A stretch of DNA of 64,000 bases from Ustilago trichophora (GCA_900323505.1 OOIN01000028.1:496001-560000), one strand, 5' to 3'. Counted from the first letter of the stretch, positions 22,463 to 32,997 are shown. The notes: a model not told the origin generated them from the letters alone. Numbers and translations are program-made.

Positions 22463-23244
22463 GTATGTACTCCCATCACATCTTCGAACCATTCGATTGC
22501 TCTGCTCAGCGCATTCCAATGATATTAGTCGATTCCTTGATTCTTGACGGAGCACGCTTCTGACTCGAACTTCTTATTTGTTTCTCTCTGTCTCCCCCCC
22601 TTGATCCTGTTCTCTCTGCTTCGATTCTCTTGTTTTGATCTGGTGTTGCTGCTCTGCTGATGGCGATCTCCTCCTTCCGACCTTGACACCGCCCTTTGCC
22701 TCGGCCCGCGCGTTCTATTTCAAACCGCCCGCCTTGTCCTAATTTCCTCTAATTTCCCGGACTGCTCTGATGCCCGCCTTGTCCCTTGACCATTCAATCT
22801 TGCTGCTCCCTCGCCCACATTTCTCTGCTCTCGTGCCTTGTTTTCCACTTTTACTCTCCCCATCGTCGCCACCGTTTCGCGTCTCTCCCTTTCTCATATC
22901 GTCATCATCCTCGATGTTTGGATGGTGTCACTTTTTGTGGTTTCCCACCGTTTTCTAATTTTTCGGATCCGAATTATTTTCGCCTCCGCCTTTGTTTCCG
23001 CTCCCTCCACGCTTTGTTCCATCCGCTGCTGCGCCTTTGTTTATATCTCTCCCACATTCTTGGCTCATCCGCTCCCACCACCATCACCACCACCATCACC
23101 ACCACCATCACCATCATCACCTCTTCGCCACCATCGTCATCTACACTCATCATCGCCATCGCCATCGCCATCGCCATCGCCACAACCACATCCATATCGC
23201 TACGTCATCACCATCTGACTTGAATCTTGCTCACCATCATACAG
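22463..23244 (+). other. putative 5' UTR intron of histone H3
   Basis: The donor GTATGT (22463) follows CAAAATTCAAC, and the acceptor ATACAG (ending 23244) lies 4 bp before the H3 ATG, with CTGAC at 23215-23219 as a plausible branch site. The 782-bp interval is very pyrimidine-rich and contains CAC/CAT and CATCGC repeats. It is inferred from splice consensus and the TATA position, not from transcript data. Confidence 0.6.
23151..23180 (+). repeat. (CATCGC)5 microsatellite
   Basis: Five perfect hexamer units inside the putative H3 leader intron. An imperfect CAC/CAT tract is just upstream (about 23076-23120). Confidence 0.95.
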
Positions 23245-23248
23245 CAAG

Positions 23249-23754
23249 ATGGCTCGTACCAAGCAGACAGCCCGAAAGTCTACCGGTGGTAAGGCTCCCC
23301 GTAAGCAGCTCGCCACCAAGGCCGCACGCAAGTCGGCCCCCGCCGCCGGTGGTGTTAAGAAGCCCCACCGATACAAGCCCGGTACCGTCGCTCTTCGTGA
23401 GATTCGTCGCTACCAGAAGTCGACTGAGCTCCTCATCCGAAAGCTCCCCTTCCAGCGTCTCGTCCGTGAGATTGCTCAGGACTTCAAGACGGATCTCCGA
23501 TTCCAGTCGTCCGCCATTGGCGCTCTCCAGGAGGCTGCCGAGGTAAGTTTCGACTCAGCCATTTCCCACTTCGAAATCCACCTGGCCACAGCCACTGACT
23601 TGCTCTTTTTCCCTTTTTCCATCTCGATCACTTACAGGCCTACCTCGTCTCGCTCTTTGAGGACACCAACTTGGCTGCCATTCACGCCAAGCGTGTCACC
23701 ATCCAGCCCAAGGACATTGCCCTTGCCCGACGACTCCGTGGCGAGCGCTCCTAA
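23249..23754 (+). CDS. histone H3
   Basis: Two exons, 23249-23542 and 23638-23754, separated by a 95-bp GTAAGT...ACAG intron that falls between Glu97 and Ala98 (mature numbering). The product is 136 residues including Met, full length. The tail has K4, K9, K14, K18, K23, K27 and K36 in place ([27 protein letters not shown]). The core has Ser87 with Ile89-Gly90, a yeast-like mix of H3.1 and H3.3 marks, and Ala32 in place of the animal Thr32. The C-terminus is RLRGERS. Codons are strongly biased, as expected for high expression. It is not next to an H4 gene in this window, whereas fungal H3 and H4 are often a divergent pair; smuts are known to carry more than one H3 gene. Confidence 0.98.
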
Positions 23755-24370
23755 TTGGCCTCACTTCACATGGTTTCGTGATGGCCACCATGCCATCTCG
23801 CTCTTCTTTGTGCAGTTGTACCAGTAGTTGATTGTTGCCTTCCTTGTCGTTCCGTGTCCGTAATCTGTCTCTATCTCTTCGCATCGCCTTTCAGCTCGGT
23901 TCCCCTTGCACTTTTTCCGATTGTGACGGTGCCAAATGGTTCCTTTGACGCTACAGGCATCTTGTATACCTCTCTGCTCGATCGCCCCGGCAATTTAGTA
24001 GTATTTTTGATCTTTCTCTTCGAGTGTTGACTGAGCATTGTCTGTGTGCGGCTTGAGATGGAGGAACACTCCCAATTCCCAACTAAATTGCAGGCGCCAA
24101 TTCAAACTGGAAATGCAGTATTGAGAGAAATTCCGAGAGTTTGACCCGCGCCGTGTTGCGTCACTCTGGAAACACGCACACACACACAGACACACGACAA
24201 TAAAAAATAAAATCCGCAGTCTCTTCCAGTCTCGTGTGAGCTTCCACGCAGGGACCACGTAGTCACACAACCGCTCGAGCCTTTTCTCCTCGCAGTGCAC
24301 GTCCATCTATCTATCCCTCAAGCTTGCACTCACCCACGATCCCATCGCAATACGCTAACGTTTAGCGCAG
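23755..24370. other. intergenic H3 / LNP1
   Basis: About 600 bp holding the H3 3' UTR and the LNP1 upstream region. A CA-repeat patch is at 24175-24197. The sequence CTAACGTTTAGCGCAG directly before the LNP1 ATG looks like a branch site plus acceptor, and GTGAGC at 24236 is a possible donor, so LNP1 may have a leader intron of about 135 bp. Confidence 0.45.
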
Positions 24371-25639
24371 ATGGGCGTATTCAACGCCCTCGTCAGCGGC
24401 ACCTTCCTTCCGTGGAAGCGGGCCAATCGGGAGACCGACTACGAGACTGTACTCTCTCGACTCGAAAGCGAGATTCAAGACGTCCAATCTCGTCTCACCC
24501 AGATCCGGCTTCGTGAGCGTCGGGCATCGGTAACGTTGACTTTGCAAGCTTTCTTGCTGTGGGCAATCTATACTGCGGTATGCTGGTTCTTTGGCTTTCT
24601 GACTCTCCAGAGGGTGCATGGATATGAACATGATGCGACGCGGAAGAGGGTTAAGGTGATGGTGGTTTGGGTTCCTGTGCTGGGCAGTCCCGTGCTGATC
24701 ATTTCTACCAGGAGGATTGTGAGGTGGTGGTACAGGAGGATTGGAGCTGCCGAGGAGAAGCATTTGATCGATTTGAAGAGGCAAAAGAGGGAAAAGGTGG
24801 ATGAGATCAAGAGAGCGACCAAGTATGATCATTTGCGAATGCTGTTGGAGAAATACGACGAGGGTGGACCCAAAGGTGGTGTCTCTGATGCTGCAGCTAC
24901 GCCGACAAAGGGTAAAGCCGGATCCAAGTCCAACTCTCCCAAAGCTCCTCAGCAATCTCCTGCTCCTTCAACCAGCGTCTCCATCACCCCTCAACGACCC
25001 GCTGCCGGCCCTGTACCAACCACACCCGAAGCACAAGCGCTTCAAGCCCAACGTATGGCCCTCATGCGTCAACAAGGCAATCTCCCCATTCCTCGACCCG
25101 CACCTCTCCCCATCCAAAAGACATGGATGGACAAGCTAGCCGACGCCATCCTCGGAGCAGACCCATCCACCACGGGACCCGAACAGAAGTACGCCCTCAT
25201 CTGCACCCGTTGCCATGCCCACAACGGCCTGGCACTCAAGGAAGAGTTCAACGAGGTGCAATACGTCTGTCCTCACTGTGGACATTTCAACTCTCGTCGT
25301 CCCAGCAGTGCTCCCGTCAGCTCGCCTTTTAATAGCCGTGCTGCGACAATCAACAACAGCGATGGCGGGTTTACGGTCGAGACGCCAAGCAAGCCGAGTA
25401 GGACCGAGCGAGGCAGTCGGTTGAAGCTCCGTGCTGATGAAAGCGAAGAAGAAGAAGAAGAAGATGATGATGAGGACAGGCCACCGGTCGCAACTTTGCA
25501 GGAGGAGAGTGTTGGCAAAAACAAGGAGGTGTTGATGGAGGAGAAGAAAGATGCTAGAGAGGAAAGGATCAAGTCGCTGCGCTCGAGAAAGTCGCATTCG
25601 AACAAAGCGATGGATGGAATGGATGTCGACGAGGATTGA
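24371..25639 (+). CDS. LNP1: lunapark, ER three-way-junction protein
   Basis: A 422-residue single-exon protein. A short N-terminal segment (MGVFNALVSGTF) precedes a coiled coil (about 22-52). Two transmembrane segments follow: about 54-77 (TLTLQAFLLWAIYTAVCWFF) and about 94-112 (VKVMVVWVPVLGSPVLIIST). A second coiled coil spans about 125-165. The C-terminal lunapark zinc ribbon has Cys278, Cys281, Cys300 and Cys303 in CTRCHAHNG and CPHCGHFNSRR. The acidic tail has a run of Glu/Asp (about 358-371). Lunapark stabilises three-way junctions of tubular ER and opposes or cooperates with Sey1 and reticulons. All hallmark parts are present, and length is typical for fungal Lnp1. Confidence 0.93.
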   Translation: MGVFNALVSGTFLPWKRANRETDYETVLSRLESEIQDVQSRLTQIRLRERRASVTLTLQAFLLWAIYTAVCWFFGFLTLQRVHGYEHDATRKRVKVMVVWVPVLGSPVLIISTRRIVRWWYRRIGAAEEKHLIDLKRQKREKVDEIKRATKYDHLRMLLEKYDEGGPKGGVSDAAATPTKGKAGSKSNSPKAPQQSPAPSTSVSITPQRPAAGPVPTTPEAQALQAQRMALMRQQGNLPIPRPAPLPIQKTWMDKLADAILGADPSTTGPEQKYALICTRCHAHNGLALKEEFNEVQYVCPHCGHFNSRRPSSAPVSSPFNSRAATINNSDGGFTVETPSKPSRTERGSRLKLRADESEEEEEEDDDEDRPPVATLQEESVGKNKEVLMEEKKDAREERIKSLRSRKSHSNKAMDGMDVDED

Positions 25640-25856
25640 AAGATGGTAGCTTTGTCACTCGTTTCGTGTTCGTTGGCCCAAACTACACTCTCGCAATCGA
25701 ATGCAAGCAATCACACACAGCACGCATCTTGCACAAACGACACTGACTGACATGATACGGATATGGTTTGCACATAAAGCATCGACTCTTGAATTTGCTT
25801 TTTTTGCTGATGAGCGCCCTGCTCAGCCTTTCAACTTACAGACGCTCTTGAGGTAG
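25640..25856. other. intergenic, convergent 3' ends
   Basis: About 220 bp between the LNP1 stop and the dehydrogenase stop. Nothing beyond 3' UTR-like sequence is seen. Confidence 0.6.
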
Positions 25857-27104
25857 TCACTCGTAAGCACCGTCAAGGATAGCCTTGACACCCTTCCAGT
25901 AATCACCTCCCTTGTTATCCTCACCCGTTACCTTGGTTGCTACCACCTCGATTTCGCCTTTCTCCACTCCACATGCTTTGAGAGTAGAGTGTAGTCCAAG
26001 ATCATCGACGAGTTTCTGAATTGCATCTCCTACCTTTACCGCCTTCTGCCGCAGTTCTCTCAGCTGGTCAGCAGATACTTCGGTTCCATTTGCACCTACT
26101 GGTACGCTGAGAGGCGATGGAGACGCATTGTAGGGTGCAGGAATAAAAGCCAATGTATCCGCCAAATTCTGAAGATGAACCAAAGGTGTATCCTTCCACT
26201 CTGCCGTAAACCTCACAGTCGGACCCAAAGTGATGCAGCTAGTGATACCATGAGAAATACCATAGGTTGCACCCAACTTGTGACCCAATCCATGCGAAAG
26301 TCCCAAAGCTCCCATCCGACTCTCTGGCCACAAGGAATTGAAACATGCCAACTGCAACCTTTGTCTAACATCCACATTCCCAGCATCCTTTTTCGACATG
26401 GGAAGATAGACGAACAACTCCCGAATGGCACTTTGAACACTGGGACGAACCAAAGGATGCGTATCGGGACGGTAGAGATACTCTACGGCATGATCGAGTG
26501 CGCGAATTCCGGTCGACAACCACAGTTTTTCCGGCGTATCGAGGGTCAATTCTGCATCGTAGACGATCGCACGTGGTGTGAGATTTCGTGAACTAACACC
26601 AATCTTGTGACCTTGATCGCTCTTGAATCCGGCATTCTGCGTGGTTTCCGCTACACTCAACGTCGTAGGTACAGCAATGGTGGGAAGGAAAAGATCCATA
26701 TGCGTCAGAGGATTTCTAGCACTCTCTTCCCCATGCTCCTCCTGATGTCGGTAGAACGAAACAGCTTTCGCCGCATCAATCGGAGACCCTCCTCCGACGG
26801 CAACAATCACATCGGCGTTGGATTTCTTGATCCTCTCTACCGCCTCTCGAATCCCAGCAACAGGTGCATGTTCACCAATGTCGAAATACGTTTCGCCGCT
26901 ATAGTAGCCAGAGGCGGAAAGGATTTGCTGGACCTTCTCAATGACTTTGGTCTTGGTTGCGAGCGACTTGCCGGTGAGAATGAAGGCTTTTTTGTTCTTG
27001 AGGTTGAGTGAATCAATGATGGTGGGGAGAGAAGAGATGGATCCAGGACCGAATTGGACCGCTTGGAGGAAGGTGTTTCTGTAGATTCCAGCGGGGGCGG
27101 TCAT
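25857..27104 (-). CDS. iron-containing alcohol dehydrogenase / maleylacetate reductase-like
   Basis: A 415-residue single-exon member of the group III (iron-type) dehydrogenase fold. The nucleotide-binding motif GGGSPIDAAK is at 104-113, followed by the PTIAVPTTLSVAETTQNAGF loop. Predicted metal ligands are around Asp204-His205 in ALDHAVE, His271/His275 in LSHGLGHKLG and His285 in YGISHGI. The N-terminal segment (FGPGSISSLP) and the AVPTTLSVAE region fit maleylacetate reductase-like enzymes, which reduce maleylacetate to 3-oxoadipate in aromatic degradation. Related iron enzymes act on other alcohols and aldehydes, so the substrate is uncertain. No other aromatic-degradation gene is nearby. 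No targeting signal is evident. Confidence 0.85.
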   Translation of the reverse strand: MTAPAGIYRNTFLQAVQFGPGSISSLPTIIDSLNLKNKKAFILTGKSLATKTKVIEKVQQILSASGYYSGETYFDIGEHAPVAGIREAVERIKKSNADVIVAVGGGSPIDAAKAVSFYRHQEEHGEESARNPLTHMDLFLPTIAVPTTLSVAETTQNAGFKSDQGHKIGVSSRNLTPRAIVYDAELTLDTPEKLWLSTGIRALDHAVEYLYRPDTHPLVRPSVQSAIRELFVYLPMSKKDAGNVDVRQRLQLACFNSLWPESRMGALGLSHGLGHKLGATYGISHGITSCITLGPTVRFTAEWKDTPLVHLQNLADTLAFIPAPYNASPSPLSVPVGANGTEVSADQLRELRQKAVKVGDAIQKLVDDLGLHSTLKACGVEKGEIEVVATKVTGEDNKGGDYWKGVKAILDGAYE

Positions 27105-27792
27105 AATTGCGAGGACTAAGCTAAGCTACGCGCGTAAGGGGATGAGGATGGTGGTTTAGAAGGAGAAAGTGAAAAAAGAGAGGACGCAGCTCGTTTATGA
27201 TGACTTCAATCCATGAAGATGTGATGACGAGGAAGAAGGGCGCAAGGCTCCTATGACCAAGCAAACGAATGTCAAACAAAGCCGGTAGGTACCAGCCGGC
27301 GTTGACCAGCCGCACGCGGGGATAAGCACAAAAGAGTGGCTCATGCGCGCTGTATTACTCCACCGTACACACATTCTCTCACTCCATTTTCCCCTCCTCA
27401 CTTCGGCATCGTCTGCAAACATTTGCCAAAACAATACAATCGCACGCCCATCCACTCGCCTTGAGCTCGCTGAAGCTGTTCCACTCGGTCGCCTCCCAAC
27501 GAAAGAATGAAACCCCACCAGACGGGTCAATCTGCGAAGCCTCCAGAAAATGGATAACCGGGCGGCTGCAAAACGTATTTAGCCGTCTCGGCGTGTCCCA
27601 AAAAGTGTGCGGGAGTCGCTCGTACCCGTGCACGGCAGCAATCTCTTTTCTTAAGGTCTATCGTGATCAGTATCACACAACGGTGTCCATCGCTGCTGTG
27701 CTGTCGTGAATGCAGAAAAAATGGTAGCTCGTGTCCCACTCTCTGACTTTAAAGCATCATTTGGGAAGCAATGATGAGCACCAAAAAAAGAC

Positions 27793-27802
27793 AAAAAAAA
27801 AA
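27793..27802 (-). terminator. Pol III terminator of tRNA-Glu
   Basis: A run of ten A on the + strand, T10 on the transcribed strand, begins 6 bp after the tRNA 3' end, the expected place for RNA polymerase III termination. Confidence 0.85.
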
Positions 27803-27807
27803 TCAAG

Positions 27808-27911
27808 TTCCCGGCCGGGGAATCGAACCCCGATCTCAGCTGCTCAAAGACTACTCAATGCTGAGTAATCATCATGAAAAAGCCGTATACTGACCGTTGT
27901 ACTAACTGGGA
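27808..27911 (-). tRNA. tRNA-Glu (anticodon UUC) with intron
   Basis: Read on the minus strand from 27911. The acceptor TCCCAGT pairs with GCCGGGA with one A-C mismatch at pair 5-68 and a T-G pair at 7-66. The D arm is GTAC/GTAT, the anticodon stem CGGCT/AGCTG, the T arm CGGGG-TTCGATT-CCCCG, and the discriminator A is at 27808. Anticodon bases 34-36 (27878-27876) read TTC, so it decodes GAA. A 32-nt intron (27874-27843) sits at the canonical site after base 37. The mature tRNA is 72 nt without CCA. A box (TAGTACAACGG) and B box (GGTTCGATTCC) are intact, and a T10 terminator follows. It is on the same strand as the neighbouring MFS gene but is an independent Pol III unit. Confidence 0.9.
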
Positions 27912-28372
27912 CAAGTTGTTATGACGACAAGCATTTAGGCATATATGTATTGCAAGGTAATTACAACTTTGGAAGAGTCTCGTCTGCCAAATGACGCATC
28001 CTCCCACTTGCAAGCCTTCATGGACGAACCTGGGAAACGCTCTCTCTTGTCCACCGACACTCCAGATTCGCTACGCTCTTGCCCGGCACTACGCTTTGTC
28101 ATGCCGTTATTGTGCCTGCTGGCCTCAAACCCCGAGTTACCGATGAAAGCACAAGATCACAATCTGGGGGGCGGTTGCACGGCGTTGCTACAAAACTGTC
28201 ACATTATGTACAAGTCATCACAGCAAGGGTTGACATTTATTAGACGTATCGAAAGGGATGAATTGCAGCGGCAGCCCGTTGGACGGATGCGCTGGGTATC
28301 TTATTTGTGCGTGGCGGCAAACGGAAGCAGGAGCATAAGTGTCCTTTGATCGAGGGTAATGATTCAAGACCT

Positions 28373-30175
28373 TTAGGCAGTATCAGCAGTGGCGACCTCC
28401 TGGGACTTTTCGCTGAGCTTGGAGCTGTCCTCGAGACCCTGAGTTGGCGTAGGCACGCGAGTGGTGTTGATCGAGGCGGTCGAGTTGGTGGAAGAACCCT
28501 TGTGCTCGACATCGCCACGACGGGCGCCAATGACGGGGCCACCGTCCTCAGTGTCGTCGGAAGCGGCGTACTTGGATCGAGCACGAATGCGAGCGCCGTA
28601 CTTGATCAGGATGAAGGGCAGAGGTACGGCAAGCGCCAAGAGACATGCGAGCAAGAGACCGGCGTAGGGAACAGTGAGGTTGTGGAACATCTGCGCCGAG
28701 AATAGCGGGAACGAGGCCGCAAGCGCATTTCGCACAAAGCCCTGTGCTGAGATGGCAGAGGCACCGTATTCGGATCCATAGGCGTCGGCGAGGTAGTTCT
28801 GGATGGCCTCAAAGATCTGGTAGATACCCATGACAAGAGGCACAAGGGCAATCTCGGGTGCGATCCAATGAACGTGCCTGTACGAGGTGAAGGCAAAGAT
28901 GAACATGCCGACAGTCGCCAGAATACCTCCGACGGCAGCGTAGTAGAGACGGGCTTCGGGAACAGCGACACCACCGTTGCGAGCCTGTGCTCGATCGTAG
29001 AGGTATTTGCCGTGGAAGGAGAGACCAAAGGCGAGGAAGCAGGCAATCAAAGGTCCAATGTAAGCAAGACCACCGTTGCCGACACCCCAGCCGTGGATCT
29101 CCTGGAAGACGATCGGGATGGCCGAGAAGAAGGCAAAGATGAGGGCCCAAGCATAGGCGATGTAGAGCGAGAAGCAAAAGACGACGGGCTCCGAGACGAG
29201 CAAAAGGGCAGCTCGAGTGGTAGATGCGTGCAGGAGAGCCTTGAGCGAAGGAGCCTCGAGCTCAGAGGGAGCACGGTATCGCTGGTCGCCAGTCTCGTTA
29301 CGAAGTTTCTTGGCACGCTTGGCGAGGATGACCGAACCACGGGTCTCGCGGAGGAGCAAGAATTCGAGGATGACAACAGCGCCGTTGACGATGAGCTGAA
29401 CCCACTGAATCCATCGCCAACCCTTCTCCTGCAGAATGTAACCGCAGTACAGAGGGGCACCGACAGTACCGGCGACGGCGACCAGAGAGAAGAGGGCGAT
29501 GGGAACACCGCGATCCTTGGTCTTCCAGATATCGGCCAGAGTTCCGGGGATGATGGTGGTACCTGCGGCACCGAAAGCACCGCTGAGGAATCGAGCTACA
29601 AGAACCGTCTGAATGTTCTTGGCAAGAGCAAGAGGAATGAACCAGACAGTAAAGAGAGCGTAGCAGCCCAGGTAGATGGGGTTGCGGCCCACAAACTCCG
29701 AGAGGGGTCCCAAGAAGAGGGGAACAATCGAGAAAGCACCGTTGAAGAGAAGCATACCAACCTGTCCGACCTCGTTGGAGACACCAAGCTCCTTGGTCAT
29801 GGGACCAATACCGGTGGAGAAGGCGGCGGTGGCGAGACCGATGAAGAGGCACATGGAGCAAAGCAGGGCAGTGGTGAGCCACTTGCGACCGAGGGACCAG
29901 TTCATGGGATTCTCTGGGTCATTTTCGCCGTCCCAGACGACGAGGATGATGTTTTCATCCTTGGCATCGGCAGGAACCTCGACTTCCTTGCGAGGCTGCT
30001 CTCGGCTCTTGCGGCTCCAGCGGCTGTTCCTGCGCGACTGGGTGGGGCGCTGCGGTGCAGCATCGGTGGCCTCCTCGGGCTGTACGGATGCAGCGGCAGC
30101 GGTAGCATCGTCGGTGGCATACTGCTCACCGTTTGAGAGGAAGTTGGTGTGAATGGAAGTAGCCTTGAGAACCAT
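28373..30175 (-). CDS. MFS transporter, DHA1 (polyamine/drug proton antiporter) type
   Basis: A 600-residue single-exon protein. About 90 cytoplasmic residues rich in Ser/Arg end in ENPMNWSLGRKW, the pre-TM1 signature of fungal DHA1 carriers such as Tpo1 and Flr1. Twelve hydrophobic segments follow, with motif A-like GPLSEFVGRNPIYLG after TM2, the TM4-5 segment FLSGAFGAAGTTIIPGTLAD and the C-terminal half PLVMGIYQIFEAIQNYLADA. The cytoplasmic tail is Ser/Thr-rich. Proton-coupled export of polyamines or drugs at the plasma membrane is the family role; the substrate is unknown. The frame extends upstream to 30259 only with a GTG, so the ATG at 30175 (MVLKATSIHT) is chosen. Codon bias is strong. 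Confidence 0.9.
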   Translation of the reverse strand: MVLKATSIHTNFLSNGEQYATDDATAAAASVQPEEATDAAPQRPTQSRRNSRWSRKSREQPRKEVEVPADAKDENIILVVWDGENDPENPMNWSLGRKWLTTALLCSMCLFIGLATAAFSTGIGPMTKELGVSNEVGQVGMLLFNGAFSIVPLFLGPLSEFVGRNPIYLGCYALFTVWFIPLALAKNIQTVLVARFLSGAFGAAGTTIIPGTLADIWKTKDRGVPIALFSLVAVAGTVGAPLYCGYILQEKGWRWIQWVQLIVNGAVVILEFLLLRETRGSVILAKRAKKLRNETGDQRYRAPSELEAPSLKALLHASTTRAALLLVSEPVVFCFSLYIAYAWALIFAFFSAIPIVFQEIHGWGVGNGGLAYIGPLIACFLAFGLSFHGKYLYDRAQARNGGVAVPEARLYYAAVGGILATVGMFIFAFTSYRHVHWIAPEIALVPLVMGIYQIFEAIQNYLADAYGSEYGASAISAQGFVRNALAASFPLFSAQMFHNLTVPYAGLLLACLLALAVPLPFILIKYGARIRARSKYAASDDTEDGGPVIGARRGDVEHKGSSTNSTASINTTRVPTPTQGLEDSSKLSEKSQEVATADTA

Positions 30176-32978
30176 GATGGCGATGCCAACTGGCGGTAAG
30201 GGTGATGGTGGAGGAAGAAGAGGTGAGGTTGCTTGAGGCTGCGTGTACGGCTTATGCACTAGCAGCGAGCGAGTGCTACAAGAGGGAACAATGCTCGTAC
30301 ACCAGGATGAGTGAGTGGTAGAGGGTAAGAGGGAAGGGGGGAAAGGTGGGGGAGCGGTTTGCTTTTGTACCTGAAGAGATCGAGGGAGCTAGCCAGGGAG
30401 ACGCGGGTGAGCCGATGGAAGCATCACAGACGGTGACAGAGTAGTCTCGGTAGGCTTCTTCCGACTGTGTTGCTCTCTCGAGAAACTTTTTTTCTCTTGC
30501 CCTGTTCAAAGTCACTTGACTTGCTTGTTGAGAGCACATCAACTCTCTCTCATTCCCTCTCTTCTTCTAGCCTGTGTGGGGCCACTCGCATGTTTTTTTG
30601 CTCTGGCCAAAGCAAATGATCTGTGTTGTTCTTTTCATAAGGAGCCGTTCCTCACTTTCAAGCCACTCATGGAGAGAGAGATTGAGATTGAGAAAGTTAG
30701 GCCGGGAGCCCACGGGGACGAACCAATAAGCCAGTGTTGTCCATAGCCTGCGCATCGGGCCCCCATTTGCAGTTGCAAAGCGCATTCATGCTGAGGGGAG
30801 GGGCCATACGGGGCTCGCTTGAAACCATGAAAACACCATTCAAAAGACATGGCGCAGATGTGGCCCCCATCGGAACGCAACGGTGACAGACGATGGTTTC
30901 ACCTCTCGTCCACTATCAAGCGGCAATCGTCGTGTGACTGTCAGGAAGCTAAACTTTGTGACAAGTTTTAGCTCGACGCAACAAGATACGAAACACGTCC
31001 AAGGCGAATCCGAGCCAAGACGTCAAAGAAGAAAAAGAAGAGGCTAGGCATGAAATGTCCCTGTTCGGCTAAGCTTTAAAAATCTTCCTAGACCGATGAT
31101 CCGCCGCTCAGTCACAGCAGCCCTTTTAGCATTGGGTTCTAGCCGCTAGTCTGACGTATCCATTTCTCTCGATGCAAATGTTTTGCGTCGCGACCGAAAC
31201 GACTCTTTCTTTCGCTACAACTGCCACTCGACAGACGATGCCGTTGTTTGGTGACCTCTTTCTTGAATTCGACGCCGGCTGGCGAGCCATCGAAGTGGTC
31301 ACACTTTTTCTCTCTTTTTTTTAAGAGTAACCACGCCTTGAGCTTATTTCGTCAACATTTGATCAAGTGGGCGCAGATCCGCCAAAGTATCGGCTCTTCC
31401 GCTTTCTAAATCCGACTGCTCGACTGAGGCAACAAGACACTTGGCACCTCCGCTCTGGTCCGAGATGAAATCTCAGCCAGCTTTTCTTTTTTGAGTTGGC
31501 ATCAAAAGGGGATCCTGTGACCTTGCCTTGTCAAAAGCTCGTCAAAGAGTTGTATATACCAAAACGGCGCAGAGCTACTCTGACTTGAGTACCTGAACGT
31601 CTGCGCTTTCAGAGAGCCGGCCATTGGTGCAAATCCCTTTGGCGAAAACTCTAAGGCGCGCTCTCACCAGCTCGAGATTCGCCGAGCTTAGTTTGCCAAG
31701 CAGCAAAAGTCCTGATGGGAGTGGACACCCTGCAGACGGCGCATTGCGGCTTCTCAGACCTACAGTACCGAGTTGCACAGAGTTGCGCGCAACAGCCAGC
31801 TTGATTCCAAAGGATGGCGTCAAGGGTTGGCACGCCATACAGATCCCAAGGGTGCAGGCAAGTCTGCGCATTCCGCATCGGAATTCAGAAAAACAAAGGG
31901 AAAATTCTCCGAAGACGGCGAATTTTTTCAAATCGCACCTGCAGAAACGAAGATCTGCCGGGATTCCAAAAACGTCACACTAATGATTTTGACCGGAACG
32001 ATTTGCGCTTCTCCTGGTTTTGCTGTTATGATTAGAAGTCGCTGATGACGAACTTGGATGGACTCTCCCTCGATTGAGCCGGCGGAATGGATGGGCCATG
32101 CTCACCTTTGCCAGAGAGGTTTCAGCTTGAGAAAGCGGTCTCTCTTTGGCTCTCCAGTCCCTTTACGCTTATTGATCGGGATCACCCAGTCAACAGGCAA
32201 GTTGATGCTACAACCCATCAATTCTCTTGGCAGCCGAGAGGAGTTCTTGTCCAAAACAAGCAGATCACACCATGCCTTTATTGCGTGGACAAAGTCGGCG
32301 GCTTTCCCGAAATCCTACCTTGGACCCTGCAGCCACCTGTCATACCAAGAAAGAACGGACCGAAATTTCGCCAAAAAGTTGCATTCGGTCGAACTTCGTC
32401 TCGAGTCTGACATCATGCAACAACTTGGCATTCCCGGAAGCTCGGTCGACTACAGTACACTCTTTCCGAGATCACGGTGTCTATTGATCTGCTCTGTAGG
32501 CAAAATTTTGAGGGTTCCACCGTCTCATGCTACGAGCTGCGTGTGAACGGCATGATTCAATCCAATCGGTGAATCTCACGGTGTGCCAGTCGCGTATACT
32601 TTACGGTAGTTCAACACACGTAGAAGGCCGGCCAATTGCAGCAAATTGGATCGCTTCCTTACGCACTCTAGGAACTTGTTAGAAACCACCTCGGCATCAA
32701 GACCCTTGGCGCCATCCCTACTTTCGATCAGGGTCTCGTGGCAACTCGGCTGACCATGGCCTTTGCAAAGAAACACGTCGCTGGTCAGCATGTGTACTTG
32801 TGGCTCGGATATCGAGGCAACTCACCATCTCCAGCATCTCCCTTTCGCACGGCTGCGAAGCTTCTCATTGGATCAACCCAGCCTGATGCTGTTAGTGTAT
32901 TTCGGATTTTAGGGAGTGTCGCCGCTAGTAAGATGACCGGGTACAGCCGGGCCGAAGGCATAGCCTCTGTATAGTAAT

Positions 32979-32997
32979 GTACTGTACTGTACAGTAT
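32979..32997. repeat. GTACTGTACTGTACAGTAT palindromic block
   Basis: Contains the 12-bp perfect palindrome TACTGTACAGTA (32985-32996) preceded by another TACTG unit. It belongs to the same sequence family as 15352-15385 and 41502-41524. Confidence 0.95.

Larger units (their letters stand above)
27105..28372. other. intergenic with one tRNA gene
   Basis: About 1.27 kb between the start codon of the dehydrogenase gene and the stop codon of the MFS gene. It contains the tRNA-Glu gene and its T10 terminator; no further gene is supported. Confidence 0.55.

Noticed and set aside
22974..23223. His/Pro/Ser-rich frames upstream of histone H3
   Set aside because: They derive from CAC/CAT and CATCGC repeats inside the putative leader intron; several frames on both strands are open for the same reason.
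28868..30136. 422-codon open frame antisense to the DHA1-type MFS gene
   Set aside because: Same codon-bias effect; the translation is a charged, Gly/Glu-rich product without recognisable features.
30176..30259. 28-residue N-terminal extension of the MFS protein
   Set aside because: It would start with GTG, and the segment is Pro-rich low complexity; MVLKATSIHT at 30175 is the first ATG.
32058..32546. 162-codon frame in the gene-poor interval
   Set aside because: No domain, signal peptide or codon bias like the neighbours, and other frames overlap it. A real exon of an unknown gene cannot be excluded.
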